A stretch of DNA of 64,000 nucleotides from Ryuthela nishihirai (GCA_038380435.1 JAWZYU010000007.1:87620334-87684333); one strand, 5' to 3'. Shown: positions 1-10,127, counted from the first letter of the stretch. The notes: a model not told the origin generated them from the sequence alone. Numbers and translations: made by a program.

Positions 1-125
1 TGTTAATTGAATAACTATAGCCCATTTAGAAAAGGGTACTTTTTATAATGACCTTCTATGTAATATAATATGTGTTGTGTTAACTTCAACTAAGCTGCGA
101 TCAGCAATCCTGACTTTGATCTAAA

Positions 126-383
126 TGGGTTGGGTTGTTTTACCTCTGAGCGGAACTTTTTGCACACCATGGGCTAAATGGCCAGTTCACAAAGACCCCG
201 AAGGCTCAGAGAAGAGATTTGGAGAGGAGACTCACTGTAACAGCTGTTGGGGACAGATGGTAGCCTCCCGTCAAGGCCATCCAGCGTGTTCTTTAACGTG
301 CACAGTGTATGGCTCTCCCGCACACGGGGCCACGGATTAACGTCCCATCCGACGGACGGCGGCCTTTCCAATCCCACTTGGTC
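126..383 (-). mobile_element. SINE-A, head-truncated copy
   Basis: Seen: on the minus strand this matches the body and 3' end of the repeat best seen at 41353-41724, from the 3' tail (read here as gggttgggttgttttacc) to the block before the tRNA-like head. The head with its A and B boxes is missing. Open frames on both strands here are shadows of this non-coding repeat. Confidence 0.9.
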
Positions 384-639
384 TTAATGAGGCAGTTCTT
401 TATTTAAGACGGCTTTACATGCGAAATGTAGTTTCTTTGAAAAGTCTCTGTCCTTTATGTAGCAAATAAAAACTAGAAGATCGGTTTTCGAGAATATGAG
501 AATCTCGTTATCAAGGGGAATAAAGTTTTTACCTACTTTTTCACTCTTTAAGTTTTTATTCGAACTAGTGGATGATAGGGAAAATGCAAAGAATAATATT
601 TTGTTAGTGCTTATAAAACATAAAAATTATTTGTCTTTT

Positions 640-742
640 TATTCTGCTGAGGTCCCGCCATCCTCACAGACCTACTATGACGAATTAAACTGATAGGCTC
701 TTATCAAACCTATGTGACAAGCAGCTGCTTGAGGAGGTATAT
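640..742 (+). mobile_element. SINE-B, 5'-truncated copy
   Basis: Seen: the 3' half of SINE-B, from the ctgctgaggtc block to the caagcagctgcttgagg block, followed by a TA-rich tail. The tRNA-like head is absent, as expected for a 5'-truncated retroposon. It is more diverged than the copy at 42601. Confidence 0.8.
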
Positions 743-959
743 ATATATATACTTTTTATTCCTTAAATTTAAAAAGTTAACTTTCTCAGAGAAAGGTCTG
801 GTGGATAGTTGAAACAGGGATATAGATAGGGAAAGATGGCTGCCCTTCTGAGAAAAGTGGGTAGAAAGTTGCTCTCAGGGCAATATCTCTTCATACTGTA
901 CCACCGGAATTTCAAATTCATTGAGTGCTAGCGATGTAAATTAAAACCGGCTAAGGATT

Positions 960-1720
960 TGAAAAATGTGAATTATATTTAATTAATACCAATCTGACTA
1001 AAATATAATTTTTCAATTATCTCTTAAAACATTTGCGCTTACCACCTCCATGGGTTTAAGGGGGTAACTTATTGTCGCAGATGCAAACCTCATGACCTTC
1101 ACATTCTATCGTCGACATTTTAAATTTCTAGCATCAATACATCTTCTAGACCTTAGTCTTCAATTGAAGTCAGATGTATTCGAAACACTGATTCAATGGC
1201 ATTAATGCTTAAAGCCGCCAAAAGGGGAGATCTTGATCACCGGCGGTAGCTCAACGGTCAGTGACATGTTATGAAGAGATCGCGGGTTCGGATCCCACCC
1301 GGCTAACGATAATTTTTCCTCTATACTTACATTTAAAATAATATTGCAAGCGATGTATTTATAGAAAAGTATAGAGGAAATTCCGAATCTATCAAAAAGC
1401 TCAAATTATAGCATAATTATCTCTTAAAACACAAAAGTTTCATCTTTCCACCCCCTGGGGGGTAAGGGGTTAACTCATTGTTGCTAATGGAATCTTCACA
1501 TTCCAGCACCAAAATTTCAAAATCCTAACATTAATATATCGTTCGTAATAATCGTTTAAAATATTGCAAATTTTCAACTTTCTCCACCGTTAGAGGGCAC
1601 AATTATACTTTTTAGAAGATTCGGAAATTTCAAATCGTAATATTTTATCAACACCATTCCACTCAAAAAATAATTTTTAATTTGTCTCTAAAAACAAAAT
1701 CGTTCGATATTCACAGACGG
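960..1720 (-). repeat. R300 repeat, inverted copies split by SINE-C
   Basis: Seen: reverse complement of the ~300-bp unit tandemly arranged at 55795-58440. It shares the blocks for 'gagttgacccctta', 'gaatattgcaaacgatgta' and 'ctaacggtggaaa'. One partial copy lies at about 960-1200 and a fuller one at 1320-1720, with a SINE-C head between them. No coding potential was recognised. Confidence 0.65.
1240..1310 (+). mobile_element. SINE-C tRNA-like head
   Basis: Seen: a tRNA-like stretch with an A-box-like ggtagctcaacggtcag and a B-box-like gggttcggatccc, centred on the family core acatgttatga. The acceptor arms do not pair well enough for a functional tRNA. Five other related sequences occur in the window, so a third tRNA-derived SINE family is the best reading. 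Confidence 0.5.
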
Positions 1721-1814
1721 ACAGATAAAGTGAATACGTATCTAGTTTTTTTTTTAAAAACAGATAATTAAGATTTTTATTAAGTTGTAAAAATCGTAAA
1801 ATAAAACTATAAAA

Positions 1815-2010
1815 ATAAATAAATAAATACCCCTCAAGCAGCTGCTTGCCAAAGAGGTCTGACAGTAGCCTGTCAGTTTATATGCCATAGTATTCTTCAG
1901 TTAGCGCGTCTGAGAGGATGGCAGGCCCTCAGCAGAAAAACGACACAAACAGCCATAGCCTACCGGGGCTCGAACCCAGGGCCCTTAGCTCAGTAGCCAA
2001 GCGCGCTAAT
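1815..2010 (-). mobile_element. SINE-B copy
   Basis: Seen: minus-strand SINE-B with aaataaataaatacccc tail, the caagcagctgcttg palindrome, the central body and the B box (ggggctcgaaccc). It stops inside the head at the gccaagcgcgctaa block, so the A box end is missing. Surrounding sequence is AT-rich with no gene. Confidence 0.88.
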
Positions 2011-2261
2011 TGAAGAATTTATGATGCTAAATTTCATTGAAACAAATCCAAAGTTAGCAAAAAATACAATAGTCTTTTGCTTCATTTAATCAAACATATA
2101 AATTTAATAATTAAATTCAACAATAATAAGTCGTAGATTTACAACTATTTCATAAATATAATTGAAGAGTTAATGACAAGTTTGGGTTTCAACAAGATTG
2201 CGAACCGAATCAACAACCTTCTGAAAAATACCTCACGTGCTCTTCCTACTGCAATACGCTG

Positions 2262-2440
2262 TTCGCATTGAAGAACACGCTATATGGGCTTGACGAGAGT
2301 CTTCCACGAGTCTGCTAACAGCTGTCCAATGTATCTCTTTTCCCAAACTTCTCTGAACCCTTGATGTCCTTGTGATAATTGGCTATTTAGCCCATTGTGG
2401 ACAAAAAGTGCAGCTCAGGGATAAAGCAACACAACCAACC
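2262..2440 (+). mobile_element. SINE-A, 5'-truncated and diverged
   Basis: Seen: matches the SINE-A 3' half (ttgaagaacacgct, aacagctg, atttagcccatt, gtgcagctcagg, aaagcaacacaacc) with many substitutions. The tRNA-like head is absent. This is one of the older copies. Confidence 0.8.
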
Positions 2441-2544
2441 GTTATTCATCGAGTAATCAAGGATTATAGCCCTTATTTTAGCCCAGTTAGGAGGAGGTCC
2501 ATTTTCCAAAACATTTTTCCTTGTTAGCTGGAATTGAACTACAC

Positions 2545-2640
2545 TGGATGAGCTCTATCGAAAGAACACCTGAGATGTTTTCAGGAGGTAGTGTTCGATT
2601 CTCACTCCTCCGAAATCAGATTTTTTTCAGCTAACACTTC
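2545..2640 (+). mobile_element. SINE-C tRNA-like head
   Basis: Seen: A-box-like segment near ggatgagctctatcg, the family core cacctgagatgttttcaggag, and a B-box-like tgttcgattctcac. The core forms a short stem resembling an anticodon arm. The cloverleaf is too poor for a working tRNA gene. Confidence 0.45.
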
Positions 2641-2654
2641 AATAAGTATATTAA

Positions 2655-3600
2655 ACAGTTCTGTGGATTAATTTCATGGATTAAAACAGTGGATTAATTT
2701 GATGTTCAGCGAAGTTATGTTTATGGGCCAGATCAGCATAACCACCTCTATTTCAACGGGTGAACGATCCCCACAGCACGTAGCAGTGACGTTATCGACC
2801 GACGCAGACAGGGCGTGTCAGTTACGTCGTCTGAAAGTTTCTGAGTGAAGTGGTTGTGAAAAGTTTGTGGTCCAGATTCATCAAAATGGCATGTACTAAG
2901 CAAACTGCCAGGAACTCGACAGGATTTTAGTTTTGCCTAGCTAGCAACTAAGATCACAATGGTGGGCAGATGACTTTTGGCGAGAAGGACTTTCTGCAAG
3001 TGATGCAGAAATATTCGCATTAATTGGAAAAGAGAATGTAGATTTCGCGCAACAACTTTTCTGAACTACAGTTTCTGTGTTTAAAGAGGAATAAGTAGAA
3101 ATGAGTGTTTCGGAAGCCGTCCCGTGGCCGAGTGGTTAGCGCGCTTGGCTTCTGATCGAAGGGATTTGGGTTTGAGCCCCGATAAGGCATGGATGTTCGT
3201 GTTGTTTCTCTGCTGAGGTCCAGCCATCCTCACAGAACTTCTACAATGGCGTATAAACTGACAGGCTCCTGTCAGACATCTGTGGCAAGCAGCTGCTTGA
3301 GGGGGGATTTTTTTTATTGCTTCGGAAGGTGATATGGAGATCGAGGATCGAGAGATATCAATCCGCTCTGTTGAAAACCATAACTGTCTTCGTAAAGCAG
3401 TTAACGACCGAGATGTCGAATGAGAAAATTAAGAGCCAACTAGAGAACCACGGAGAGTGCAAATTGTAGAGCAGGAAAGATACAGGGAAGAAAAGCTTAG
3501 AGGAATAAAAACCGGCACTCGAATTGTGCGTATGAATATGGAGAAACTCGTACCGAAATTTCTGAGAATTAACCACGAACAGTCTCAATTCACCTAAAAA
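2655..3600. other. Unassigned sequence split by SINE-B
   Basis: No gene recognised. With the SINE-B at 3117-3320 removed, the two flanks rejoin and the plus strand reads as charged but stop-interrupted peptide stretches, for example around 2962-3060 and 3345-3590. This may be a decayed element or an old coding remnant. I could not match it to a family. Confidence 0.3.
3117..3320 (+). mobile_element. SINE-B, full length with 8-bp duplication
   Basis: Seen: complete element, with A box gtggccgagtgg, a B-box region (gggtttgagcccc), the SINE-B body and a T-rich tail. The 8-bp sequence ttcggaag occurs immediately before (3109-3116) and after (3321-3328). This fixes the insertion boundaries and is the expected trace of LINE-driven retroposition. 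Confidence 0.92.
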
Positions 3601-3604
3601 ATAA

Positions 3605-3686
3605 ATAAATATATATCCCCCTCAAGCAGCTGCTTGCCATAGTAGAAGGCCATAGTAATACACCATAGTAGAAGGTCTGTGAGGAT
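3605..3686 (-). mobile_element. SINE-B 3' fragment abutting SINE-A
   Basis: Seen: minus-strand SINE-B tail and the caagcagctgcttgcc block, with a local duplication of the 'ccatagtagaagg' segment. It is cut off at gaggatgg, where a plus-strand SINE-A begins. The missing SINE-B part is not found beyond the SINE-A, so this is not a simple nested insertion. Confidence 0.75.
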
Positions 3687-4070
3687 GGGGGCGGGGGTGG
3701 CTCAGTCGGTAGCGCGCCAGGCTCGTAATCTGTAGTTCCTAGGTTCGAGTCCCAGCTGGGTCAGCGTTGAGATTTATCTCCGCAAAATTCCCCGCCCTGA
3801 CCACGGTCAGTAGGGGACACCGATGGGCTTGGAAAGGCCGCCGTCCATCGGATGGGACGTTAAGCGTGGCCCCGTGTGCGGGAGAGCCATACCCTGTGCA
3901 CGTTAAAGAACACGCTGGATGGCCTTGACGGGAAGCTACCATCTGTCTCCCAACAGCTGTTCCAGTGGGTCCCCTCCCCCAACCTTCTCTGAGCCTTCGG
4001 GGTCCATGTGACCTGGCCATTTAGCCCATGGTGTGCAAAAAACTGCCGCTCAGAGGTAAAACAACCCAAC
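3687..4070 (+). mobile_element. SINE-A, full length
   Basis: Seen: complete plus-strand copy, with A box (ggtggctcagtcgg), B box (ggttcgagtccc), body and 3' end gaggtaaaacaaccc. It is close to the other young copies. I see no clear target-site duplication. It is followed directly by a CCHC coding remnant. Confidence 0.93.
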
Positions 4071-4080
4071 CGAACTATGC

Positions 4081-4680
4081 AGGGGTGAAAATCGTATGCC
4101 GGAGATGTGGTCGATAGGACCACGTCGCAGCAGCCTGCAAATGCGTCGAGCATGACGAGAACCAGTGTCCAAGCGATTGCAGGATATGCAAATCCAGAGA
4201 ACATGAAGCGTCAAAGTGTACCGGCAAAGCTTTCCTTGCGGCAGTTGCTAACGAACAAAATAGTGAGGTTGAGTCTCCTGAGAACGAGAGTGTGCAGCCA
4301 ACAGCTGACGAAGCGAAAGCCACCGAAAAGTCGATTTCAGCTAACGCTGGTTCCGATTGCTGAGATTGAGCCGAACCAAGAGACAACGAACACTGAAATA
4401 ATCCAACAACAAAAACACTCTCTCGAAGGCTACGAAGAAAATATTTAAGAAGAAAACGGAAGCTGAAGATTGCAAAGATAAACGCTTTAATGCGAAGAAG
4501 CTGAGTACAAAAAAAGCTGGATTTCGAAAAACCCGATGCGAAAGAAACAGGCACGGGACTCTGAAACGACGGAAATGAAGGGTGAGATCGATTCTGAGAT
4601 CGAACCTGACGGTTTTTACCTTGTGTCTCATCGTCATGCAATTTATGGCCATAAGACACATGGACAAGCCTAATATAGCT
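4081..4680 (+). pseudogene. CCHC zinc-knuckle (Gag/ORF1-like) remnant
   Basis: Seen: the plus frame from 4085 gives two knuckles of spacing C-X2-C-X4-H-X4-C. The first (CRRCG..DHVAAAC) carries an in-frame stop; the second (CRICKSREHEASKC) is intact. A charged Glu/Lys/Ala-rich stretch follows, then more stops. Known: paired CCHC knuckles are typical of ORF1/Gag nucleic-acid-binding proteins of retrotransposons, though some host proteins have them. Inferred: a decayed ORF1 or Gag fragment. No reverse transcriptase lies next to it. It sits between two plus-strand SINE-A copies (3687-4070 and 4708-5096). The long minus-strand frames here are shadows. Confidence 0.65.
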
Positions 4681-4707
4681 TCTAGGTTATCTCCATCCTT
4701 TGTGTGC

Positions 4708-5096
4708 GGGGCGGGGGTGGCTCAGTCGGTAGCGCGCCAGGCTCCTAATCTGTAGTTCCCAGATTTGAGTCCCAGCTGGGTCAGCGTTGAGATTTATCTC
4801 CGCAAAATTCCCCGCCCTGCCCACGGTCAGTAGGGGACAGCGATGGGCTTGGTAAAGGCCGCCGTCCGTCGGATGGGACATTAAGCCGTGGCCCCGTGTG
4901 CGGGAGAGCCATACCCTGTGCACGTAAAAGAACACGCTGGATGGCCTTGACGGGAGGCTACCATCTGTCTCCCAACAGCTGTTCCAGTGGGTCCCCTCCC
5001 CCAATCTTCTCTGAGCCTTCGGAGTCCATGTGATCTGGCCATTTAGCCCATGGTGTGCAAAAAAAGTGCCGCTCAGAGGTAAAACAATCCAATCCA
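4708..5096 (+). mobile_element. SINE-A, full length
   Basis: Seen: complete plus-strand copy with A and B boxes (B box slightly altered to agatttgagtccc). The tail ends aaaacaatccaatcc. Little diverged from the copy at 3687, and in the same orientation 637 bp from its end. No clear duplication. Confidence 0.93.
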
Positions 5097-5939
5097 ATAT
5101 GACTGCCAAGCTACCGTCTAAGTAAAGGCGGAAGATGACCGCTACTGCTAAAAAGAGTGATGCCTCGTCTGCTGACGAGAGTTTTTTCTTGCGAGATTGT
5201 GCTCCTCGGAGAATCTGCTTTTTTTGGAACGATCTACATGGAGTGTGTTCGGTTTCCTGGGTGACTGAGGAAGGGAAAATGTGATGTTTGGATGAGTGGG
5301 GATGGGGAGGTTTTTCTGTCCTTTTTGTTTTCGTTTTCTAAATTTTCATTTTCTGAATTTCGTTCACTCATTTTTTTCTTCTCTTGTGAACTTTGAACTT
5401 GTGAGTGCAAATGATCTGAATGGACCAATTTATGACGTCACCATAGGTAGTCCTGCAATATAGATAATTCTTATATATTTATTTCTCTTATTACTACTGG
5501 TATACTTTTATATTAATCTTTCATCAATGTTTATTTGTAAATATGCCTTAGTTAAAAGAAAAATTATTTGGATTTATTAACAATTATCATAATATTAATA
5601 AATAATGCTTCTTCTAAATAAGGTATATTTATAAATAAGCATTAGTATGAACTTACACCACTGATAATAAAAATTATCTACATTATCTCTAATTATTTCA
5701 TAAGATATGTATAAGAATAATCTGCATCATAGGGCTACTTAAGCTGACGGCATAACATGGACCACAAGCAACACCTCCTACAAGAGAAGGCCATCCAACA
5801 GACTCCATGACGTCACGCTAGTTAGACCCACGTTCGTCTCGTCAGGAGCACTTCGCTTGTTAACTGTATGATAGTGATTCTCACCGGATTTTTTTTAAAC
5901 CATATAACGTAAGGTTTACTTTAACATGTTTTATTATTG
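5097..5939. other. No feature recognised
   Basis: AT-rich sequence with scattered short frames. The 64-codon minus frame at 5234-5428 has no recognisable domain. Nothing supports a gene here. Confidence 0.6.
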
Positions 5940-6157
5940 TACAGTCGCTCAAAAAAGTATCCGAACACTACGGTTGATTAAAAAATTCAGAAAAAATATC
6001 TGGCAACGATTTTTTCAGAAATTAGTGATCTGGCAACTTTCGTGTCACGTGACTCGAAGGTTTTCAAATCACTAATTTCTGAAAAAATCGTTGGCAGATA
6101 TTTTTTCTGAATTTTGTAATCAACCATAGTGTTCGGATACTTTTTTGAGCGACTGTA
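5940..6157. mobile_element. MITE-1 foldback element
   Basis: Seen: nearly the whole element is one long imperfect inverted repeat. It starts tacagtcgctcaaaaaagta, ends with the reverse complement, and has a centre around gtcacgtgac. TA flanks each end. Known: TA duplications and this structure fit a non-autonomous Tc1/mariner-type MITE. Two other copies lie at 15591 and 63782. No transposase with matching ends is in the window. Confidence 0.92.
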
Positions 6158-6660
6158 CTTGATGATTTAATGCATCGTTAACCATACGTTTTTATTTTAA
6201 AGCTTTACTCCGAAAATTTCCTGCTGAAACTTAACAATTAGTATATAACGGATTCAGCACTTTTCTTAAATTGCCTATATGATAAAATTTTCTACTAATG
6301 GGAAAACCAATTTTGATCATAATAAAAGTTAAATATTCTGCTACTATTAACAGATTTCATCACTAAATATTTTCCGATCTTTTTAAGTTCTCACCACTTC
6401 TAAATGTTACCATTTCAAATAGAAAAAACAATTCTAATTTCTATAAATAATTTTATTACCACATTAAAACATATGTAGAAAAAACATATAATTCAAAAAC
6501 GCATTTTAAGAGTCAATAATTTATTCTTCTTGACACATGATAGTTACATATAAATACTACTCACATGATTATTACAAGAAAATACAATTTTCAGAACTGA
6601 CTAATTTCCCACCCAACATAGGATGTATCATCATTCACTGGATTATAAATAAAAATATAA
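6158..6660. other. No feature recognised
   Basis: Very AT-rich sequence. The small plus frame at 6537-6728 runs into SINE-B and is not a gene. Confidence 0.6.
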
Positions 6661-6879
6661 ATACCCCCTCAAGCAGCTGCTTGCCACAGAGGTCTGACAG
6701 GAGCCTGTCAGTTTATATGCCACAGTAGAAGATCTGAGAGGATGGCAAGACCTCAGCAGAAAACAATACGAACATCCATGCCGTATCCGGGGCTCGAACC
6801 CCGGATACGGCATGGATGTTAGATCAGTAGGCCCTTAGATCAGTAGCCAAGCGCGCTAACCACTCGGCCACGGGACGGC
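6661..6879 (-). mobile_element. SINE-B with internal perfect hairpin
   Basis: Seen: minus-strand SINE-B with tail, body, B box and A box (cactcggccacgg read on plus). The stretch 6771-6820 is a perfect inverted repeat with 22-bp arms and a 6-nt spacer. It is made by an inverted duplication of the segment spanning the B box and the start of the body. Other SINE-B copies lack this. Confidence 0.9.
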
Positions 6880-6964
6880 AAAAAAATTATTATATAAAAG
6901 GTTTATTCCCAAAAAATTATAATTGATATTGGATACACATCTTCAACACAAAGTATAAACACAA

Positions 6965-7250
6965 TTTTTTTTAAACTGCTATTATGAAGATTTATAGGTC
7001 AGCATTTACATCTGCTGCATACATCTCTTTTATAATATCAAACGCACATTATATTGAAATGAAAAACTATTTTGAATCAGATGCAATTAAATGCACTCTT
7101 ATATATCTACGACTACCACAGAGCAATTGATGAAAATAAACCTCTTGCTCTACAATACCTTGCAAAATATTTTTTTTTCAGCCAGAGCTGTTCAAACTTA
7201 TGTCGTCAAAACTAAAGGCAATTCCTCTTACCATAAATGACTAATCTAAA
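6965..7250. repeat. Direct duplication, copy 1
   Basis: Seen: matches 7510-7800 in direct orientation at an offset of 546 bp. Shared blocks include aaactattttgaatcagatg, aattaaatgcactcttatat and cctcttgctctacaatacct. No coding frame is shared, so this is non-coding and of unknown origin. Confidence 0.8.
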
Positions 7251-7509
7251 AAATTACATATACTAATGGACTATTCTCAAGCATGTATTTCCTCCAGATG
7301 TATTGCATGAATCTATTATTTTCTACTTAAAATTCCTTCATCAAGTAATACTGTAAATAACTACTAGCACTTGAGCTCATGGAACGAGAAACCAAACCAA
7401 AATGAATAAAAATAATTTTTTCAACAGTGACCAAGCAGCAATTCCCATATGAATTATTAGATCAAATATCTGACTAATCATAAACACACAATATTTCACA
7501 CTGATGTGC

Positions 7510-7800
7510 AGTACCTGTCCATAAGTACTATTTTGAAGATACACAAGTTAACATTTACATATTCATAAACCTGTTGTATAGTATTAATGGCATATTGCAT
7601 TGAAATTAAAAACTATTTTGAATCAGATGGAATTAAATGCACTCTTATATATCTATGAATACCATACAGCAACTGATGAAAGTAAACCTCTTGCTCTACA
7701 ATACCTTGCAAAATATTTTTCTCCCTAGCTAGAAGAACCTCAATTTTCACCTTCAATTCAGAATATTATATGAAAACTAAAGGAATTCATCATCTCAAAC
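7510..7800. repeat. Direct duplication, copy 2
   Basis: Seen: diverged partner of 6965-7250. Similarity extends to the 'aaaactaaagg' block at about 7772, matching about 7218. Many point differences and small gaps show that the duplication is not recent. Confidence 0.8.
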
Positions 7801-7896
7801 ACCTAGTGAAAAAATTTAAACAAACTTGACTATCCATTTCATGAGTCCCATGTCTATAAGACATCTGTGAAAATTTAGTACTGAATATACAGTATA

Positions 7897-8100
7897 GCCG
7901 TCCGGTGGCCGAGTGGTTAGCGCGCTTGGCTACTGATCTACGGAACCTGGGTTCGAACCCCGAGTTAGGCATGGATGTTCGTGTCGTTTTTCTGCTGAGG
8001 GCTTGCCATCCTCTCAGACCTTCTATCTTGGCATATAAACTGACAGTCTCCTGTCAGCCCTCTGTGGTAAGCAGCTGCTGGAGTGGGTATTTATTTTATT
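7897..8100 (+). mobile_element. SINE-B, full length with 12-bp duplication
   Basis: Seen: complete plus-strand copy with A box gtggccgagtgg and B box gggttcgaacccc. The perfect direct repeat atatacagtata flanks it at 7885-7896 and 8101-8112. This defines the SINE-B ends exactly. Confidence 0.95.
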
Positions 8101-8112
8101 ATATACAGTATA

Positions 8113-8547
8113 CACACACATCTATGAATTATCCACAATCATGAATGCAGTTATTCAATTTCAGTGTTCAAAGTCTGGCAAGTGTAAATTCTATTGAAAT
8201 TAGTCAATAAATATTTGATAATTACTCCATAATTTAACATAGCAAATAAACCTGATGTTAAATACATGTGACAAAGTATTAATTACCATGATTATCAATC
8301 ACTTTAATCAGATATTCTTATTTCCACATTTCCTTAATATAAATGCAAAATTAACATAGATAAATGATATTGCTGAATCATAATTTGGTACTGTTATTAT
8401 TTATCGAAACTGTTATATTTGGATAATACCTGTAAAGAACCAGTCCTAACATAATAGGAACCAGTGAAAAAAAAAAGCATAAAGATTTGAGCATTTATTT
8501 TAAAGCCAGTTATGTTAATAAACTGCTAGAAATTATAAATGTACTAA
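8113..8547. other. No feature recognised
   Basis: AT-rich spacer between SINE-B and the transposon-protein fragment at 8548. A poly-A run lies near 8467. Confidence 0.6.
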
Positions 8548-8991
8548 TTACAGAGGTGCTATTTGTGTCAGTGTATTTAATTTCCTTTTTTTTACATGAG
8601 AAACTGGAATATTATTGACTTTTTTACAGTAATTTTTTAACAACGTATTTGTTGATGCACAAACAATTAACTTCATAACAAAATCAGTTGAATGCCCATT
8701 ATCACATATATCAGTAGGTAAATATTTCTCATTACAACTCAAGGTATTCATTGTTAAATTGGAGACCACAGATCTTTGGTTACATGATTTTAAAAATTCA
8801 GCTTCAAATTCAGCTGATAACAGCTTGGATATTATGATGTAATTGTATATAATTATGTTATTGACATGTTCACTGGGATATATTAATCCTCCACGATCAA
8901 GTTTTTTTTTTATCAGATCCCAGGTTTCACTACATTCTATATTGCTACATTCTTCTACTTGTTGACAGTCGAGGTGAATTCCCGTTACCAC
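8548..8991 (-). pseudogene. P-element/THAP-transposase-like C-terminal fragment
   Basis: Seen: a 147-codon minus-strand frame ending at 8548 with the blocks LDRGGLIYPSEHV, KSCNQRSVVSNLTMNTL and ASTNTLLKNYCKKVN. Known: a 'RGGL-YPS' block followed by a Cys/His-containing 'CxNGH' stretch and 'NTLLxNYCK' resembles the C-terminal part of P-element/THAP9-like transposases in arthropods. This is recalled, not searched. The start codon at 8991 is arbitrary, since the frame lacks the THAP domain and catalytic core. It is probably the last coding segment of a dead element. It adjoins a Tc1 remnant of opposite orientation. It could instead be a captured host exon. Confidence 0.45.
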
Positions 8992-8999
8992 GTGCTGTC

Positions 9000-9545
9000 A
9001 GGAACAACAGACGACTCATGATCCCTCAATTAATGGCAAACTACAATTGTACAAAGAAGCGTTTCAGAGCACACAATCCAGCGGATGCTCTTGTGGATGA
9101 GCCTACGGATCAGGCCGCCCTTTCAGGTGCCATGTTGACCGATAGTCATCGACAACTCCGCCTATAGTGGACACGGAACCACCTAGACTGGACATTGGAT
9201 GACTGGAAAAGAGTCATCTGGTCCAATGAGTTTATGTTCCAGTGCCATCAGGCCGATGAACGGGTCCTTATTGGACGCCGCACAAATAACAGCTGCAACC
9301 AGACTCGACCGTTTAATGGAAACAGGCTGACGTCATTATCATGATATGGGAATTGTTATAATAGATATCACTTGGTCCCCTCATCCCCGTTGAACCCACC
9401 CTTACAGCCAGATCCCACCTAGCTATTCTTTCGGACCACGCAGTGCTCTACATGGTTACCTTATAACAGGATGGCAACGAACTCTTTCAGCAAGACAATG
9501 CCCACGTCACAAGACCCGCATTGTGCTGAAATTGTTCGAGGATCA
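9000..9545 (+). pseudogene. Tc1-like transposase remnant
   Basis: Seen: broken plus-strand frames give HLDWTLDDWKRVIWSNEF, resembling the Tc1 'W..VIWSDES' block around the first catalytic Asp (here Asn). Later FQQDNAHVT-type sequence lies near 9488-9510, around the second Asp. Stops and frameshifts separate the blocks. Known: these belong to the DDE domain of Tc1/mariner transposases. The third acidic residue and both inverted repeats were not found. Nonfunctional. Confidence 0.75.
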
Positions 9546-9547
9546 TG

Positions 9548-9578
9548 TAACTATAGTTATATTTTATAACTATAGTTA
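9548..9578. repeat. Perfect short palindrome
   Basis: Seen: 14-bp arms (taactatagttata and its reverse complement) around a ttt spacer, just downstream of the Tc1 remnant. It is AT-only apart from one C/G pair per arm. It may be a chance or structural repeat. Related taactatag motifs occur inside the hAT elements at 11058 and 19797. Confidence 0.6.
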
Positions 9579-9579
9579 A

Positions 9580-10127
9580 ACTATACTAATAGGATCAGAT
9601 GAAGGTAAGAGTGGGGATGAATGGCTTATTGGAGGATTATAATAGAATGGAGGCAGGAACAAAGGAGGAATATAAAGTAAAGTTTGTTTTTTGCATGAAC
9701 TGAACTTTTTTTTTCCGATTCATTTTAAATATAGTCACCCCTACCTACTCCAATCGTTTTCTCTATTTTCGAATCAGAAAGGAGTGTTTTATAAAATGAA
9801 CGATATTTATTATCGTAAATATGTTTCCGGCCTGCTCAGTTTCATCTGAAACATTAGGGATGATTAAACCTACATAGTTCTTTACAGCAGTAGTTCTTTA
9901 CATCAGTAGTTCTTACACTGTGAATGGCGGCCGCACGAGAGAGTGTAAAGTGTTAGTTTGGGAGCAGCAAAATCACAGAATTGATAGAAGTGTTACCAAT
10001 ATCAATTTGGCTTCACCAGGGTCATCTACGTCGACATTATCAACTAGATGTAAGAAAATTCATGCAAAAATATACAACATCGAAAAACTCGAAAATATAA
10101 TTCGATATTTTTTTAAAACAGAGTCTC
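9580..10127. other. No gene recognised
   Basis: A 72-codon plus frame at 9920-10138 runs up to the first minisatellite unit, with a Ser/Thr-rich middle and no recognised domain. There is no support for expression other than its position beside the repeat. Confidence 0.5.

Noticed and set aside
3687..3770. tRNA genes at SINE-A and SINE-B heads
   Set aside because: A and B boxes are good, but the heads continue into shared repeat bodies with target duplications, so they are SINEs.
3605..4070. SINE-A inserted into SINE-B at 3687
   Set aside because: The rest of SINE-B does not resume after the SINE-A, so it is a junction of unknown origin and not a clean nested insertion.
3860..4204. Open frames of 87-145 codons over SINE-A copies (e.g. 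reading MGCFTSERHFFAH... or SRTRGHGLTSHPTDGG...)
   Set aside because: The same peptides recur wherever SINE-A occurs, on both strands, and the element is tRNA-derived and non-coding.
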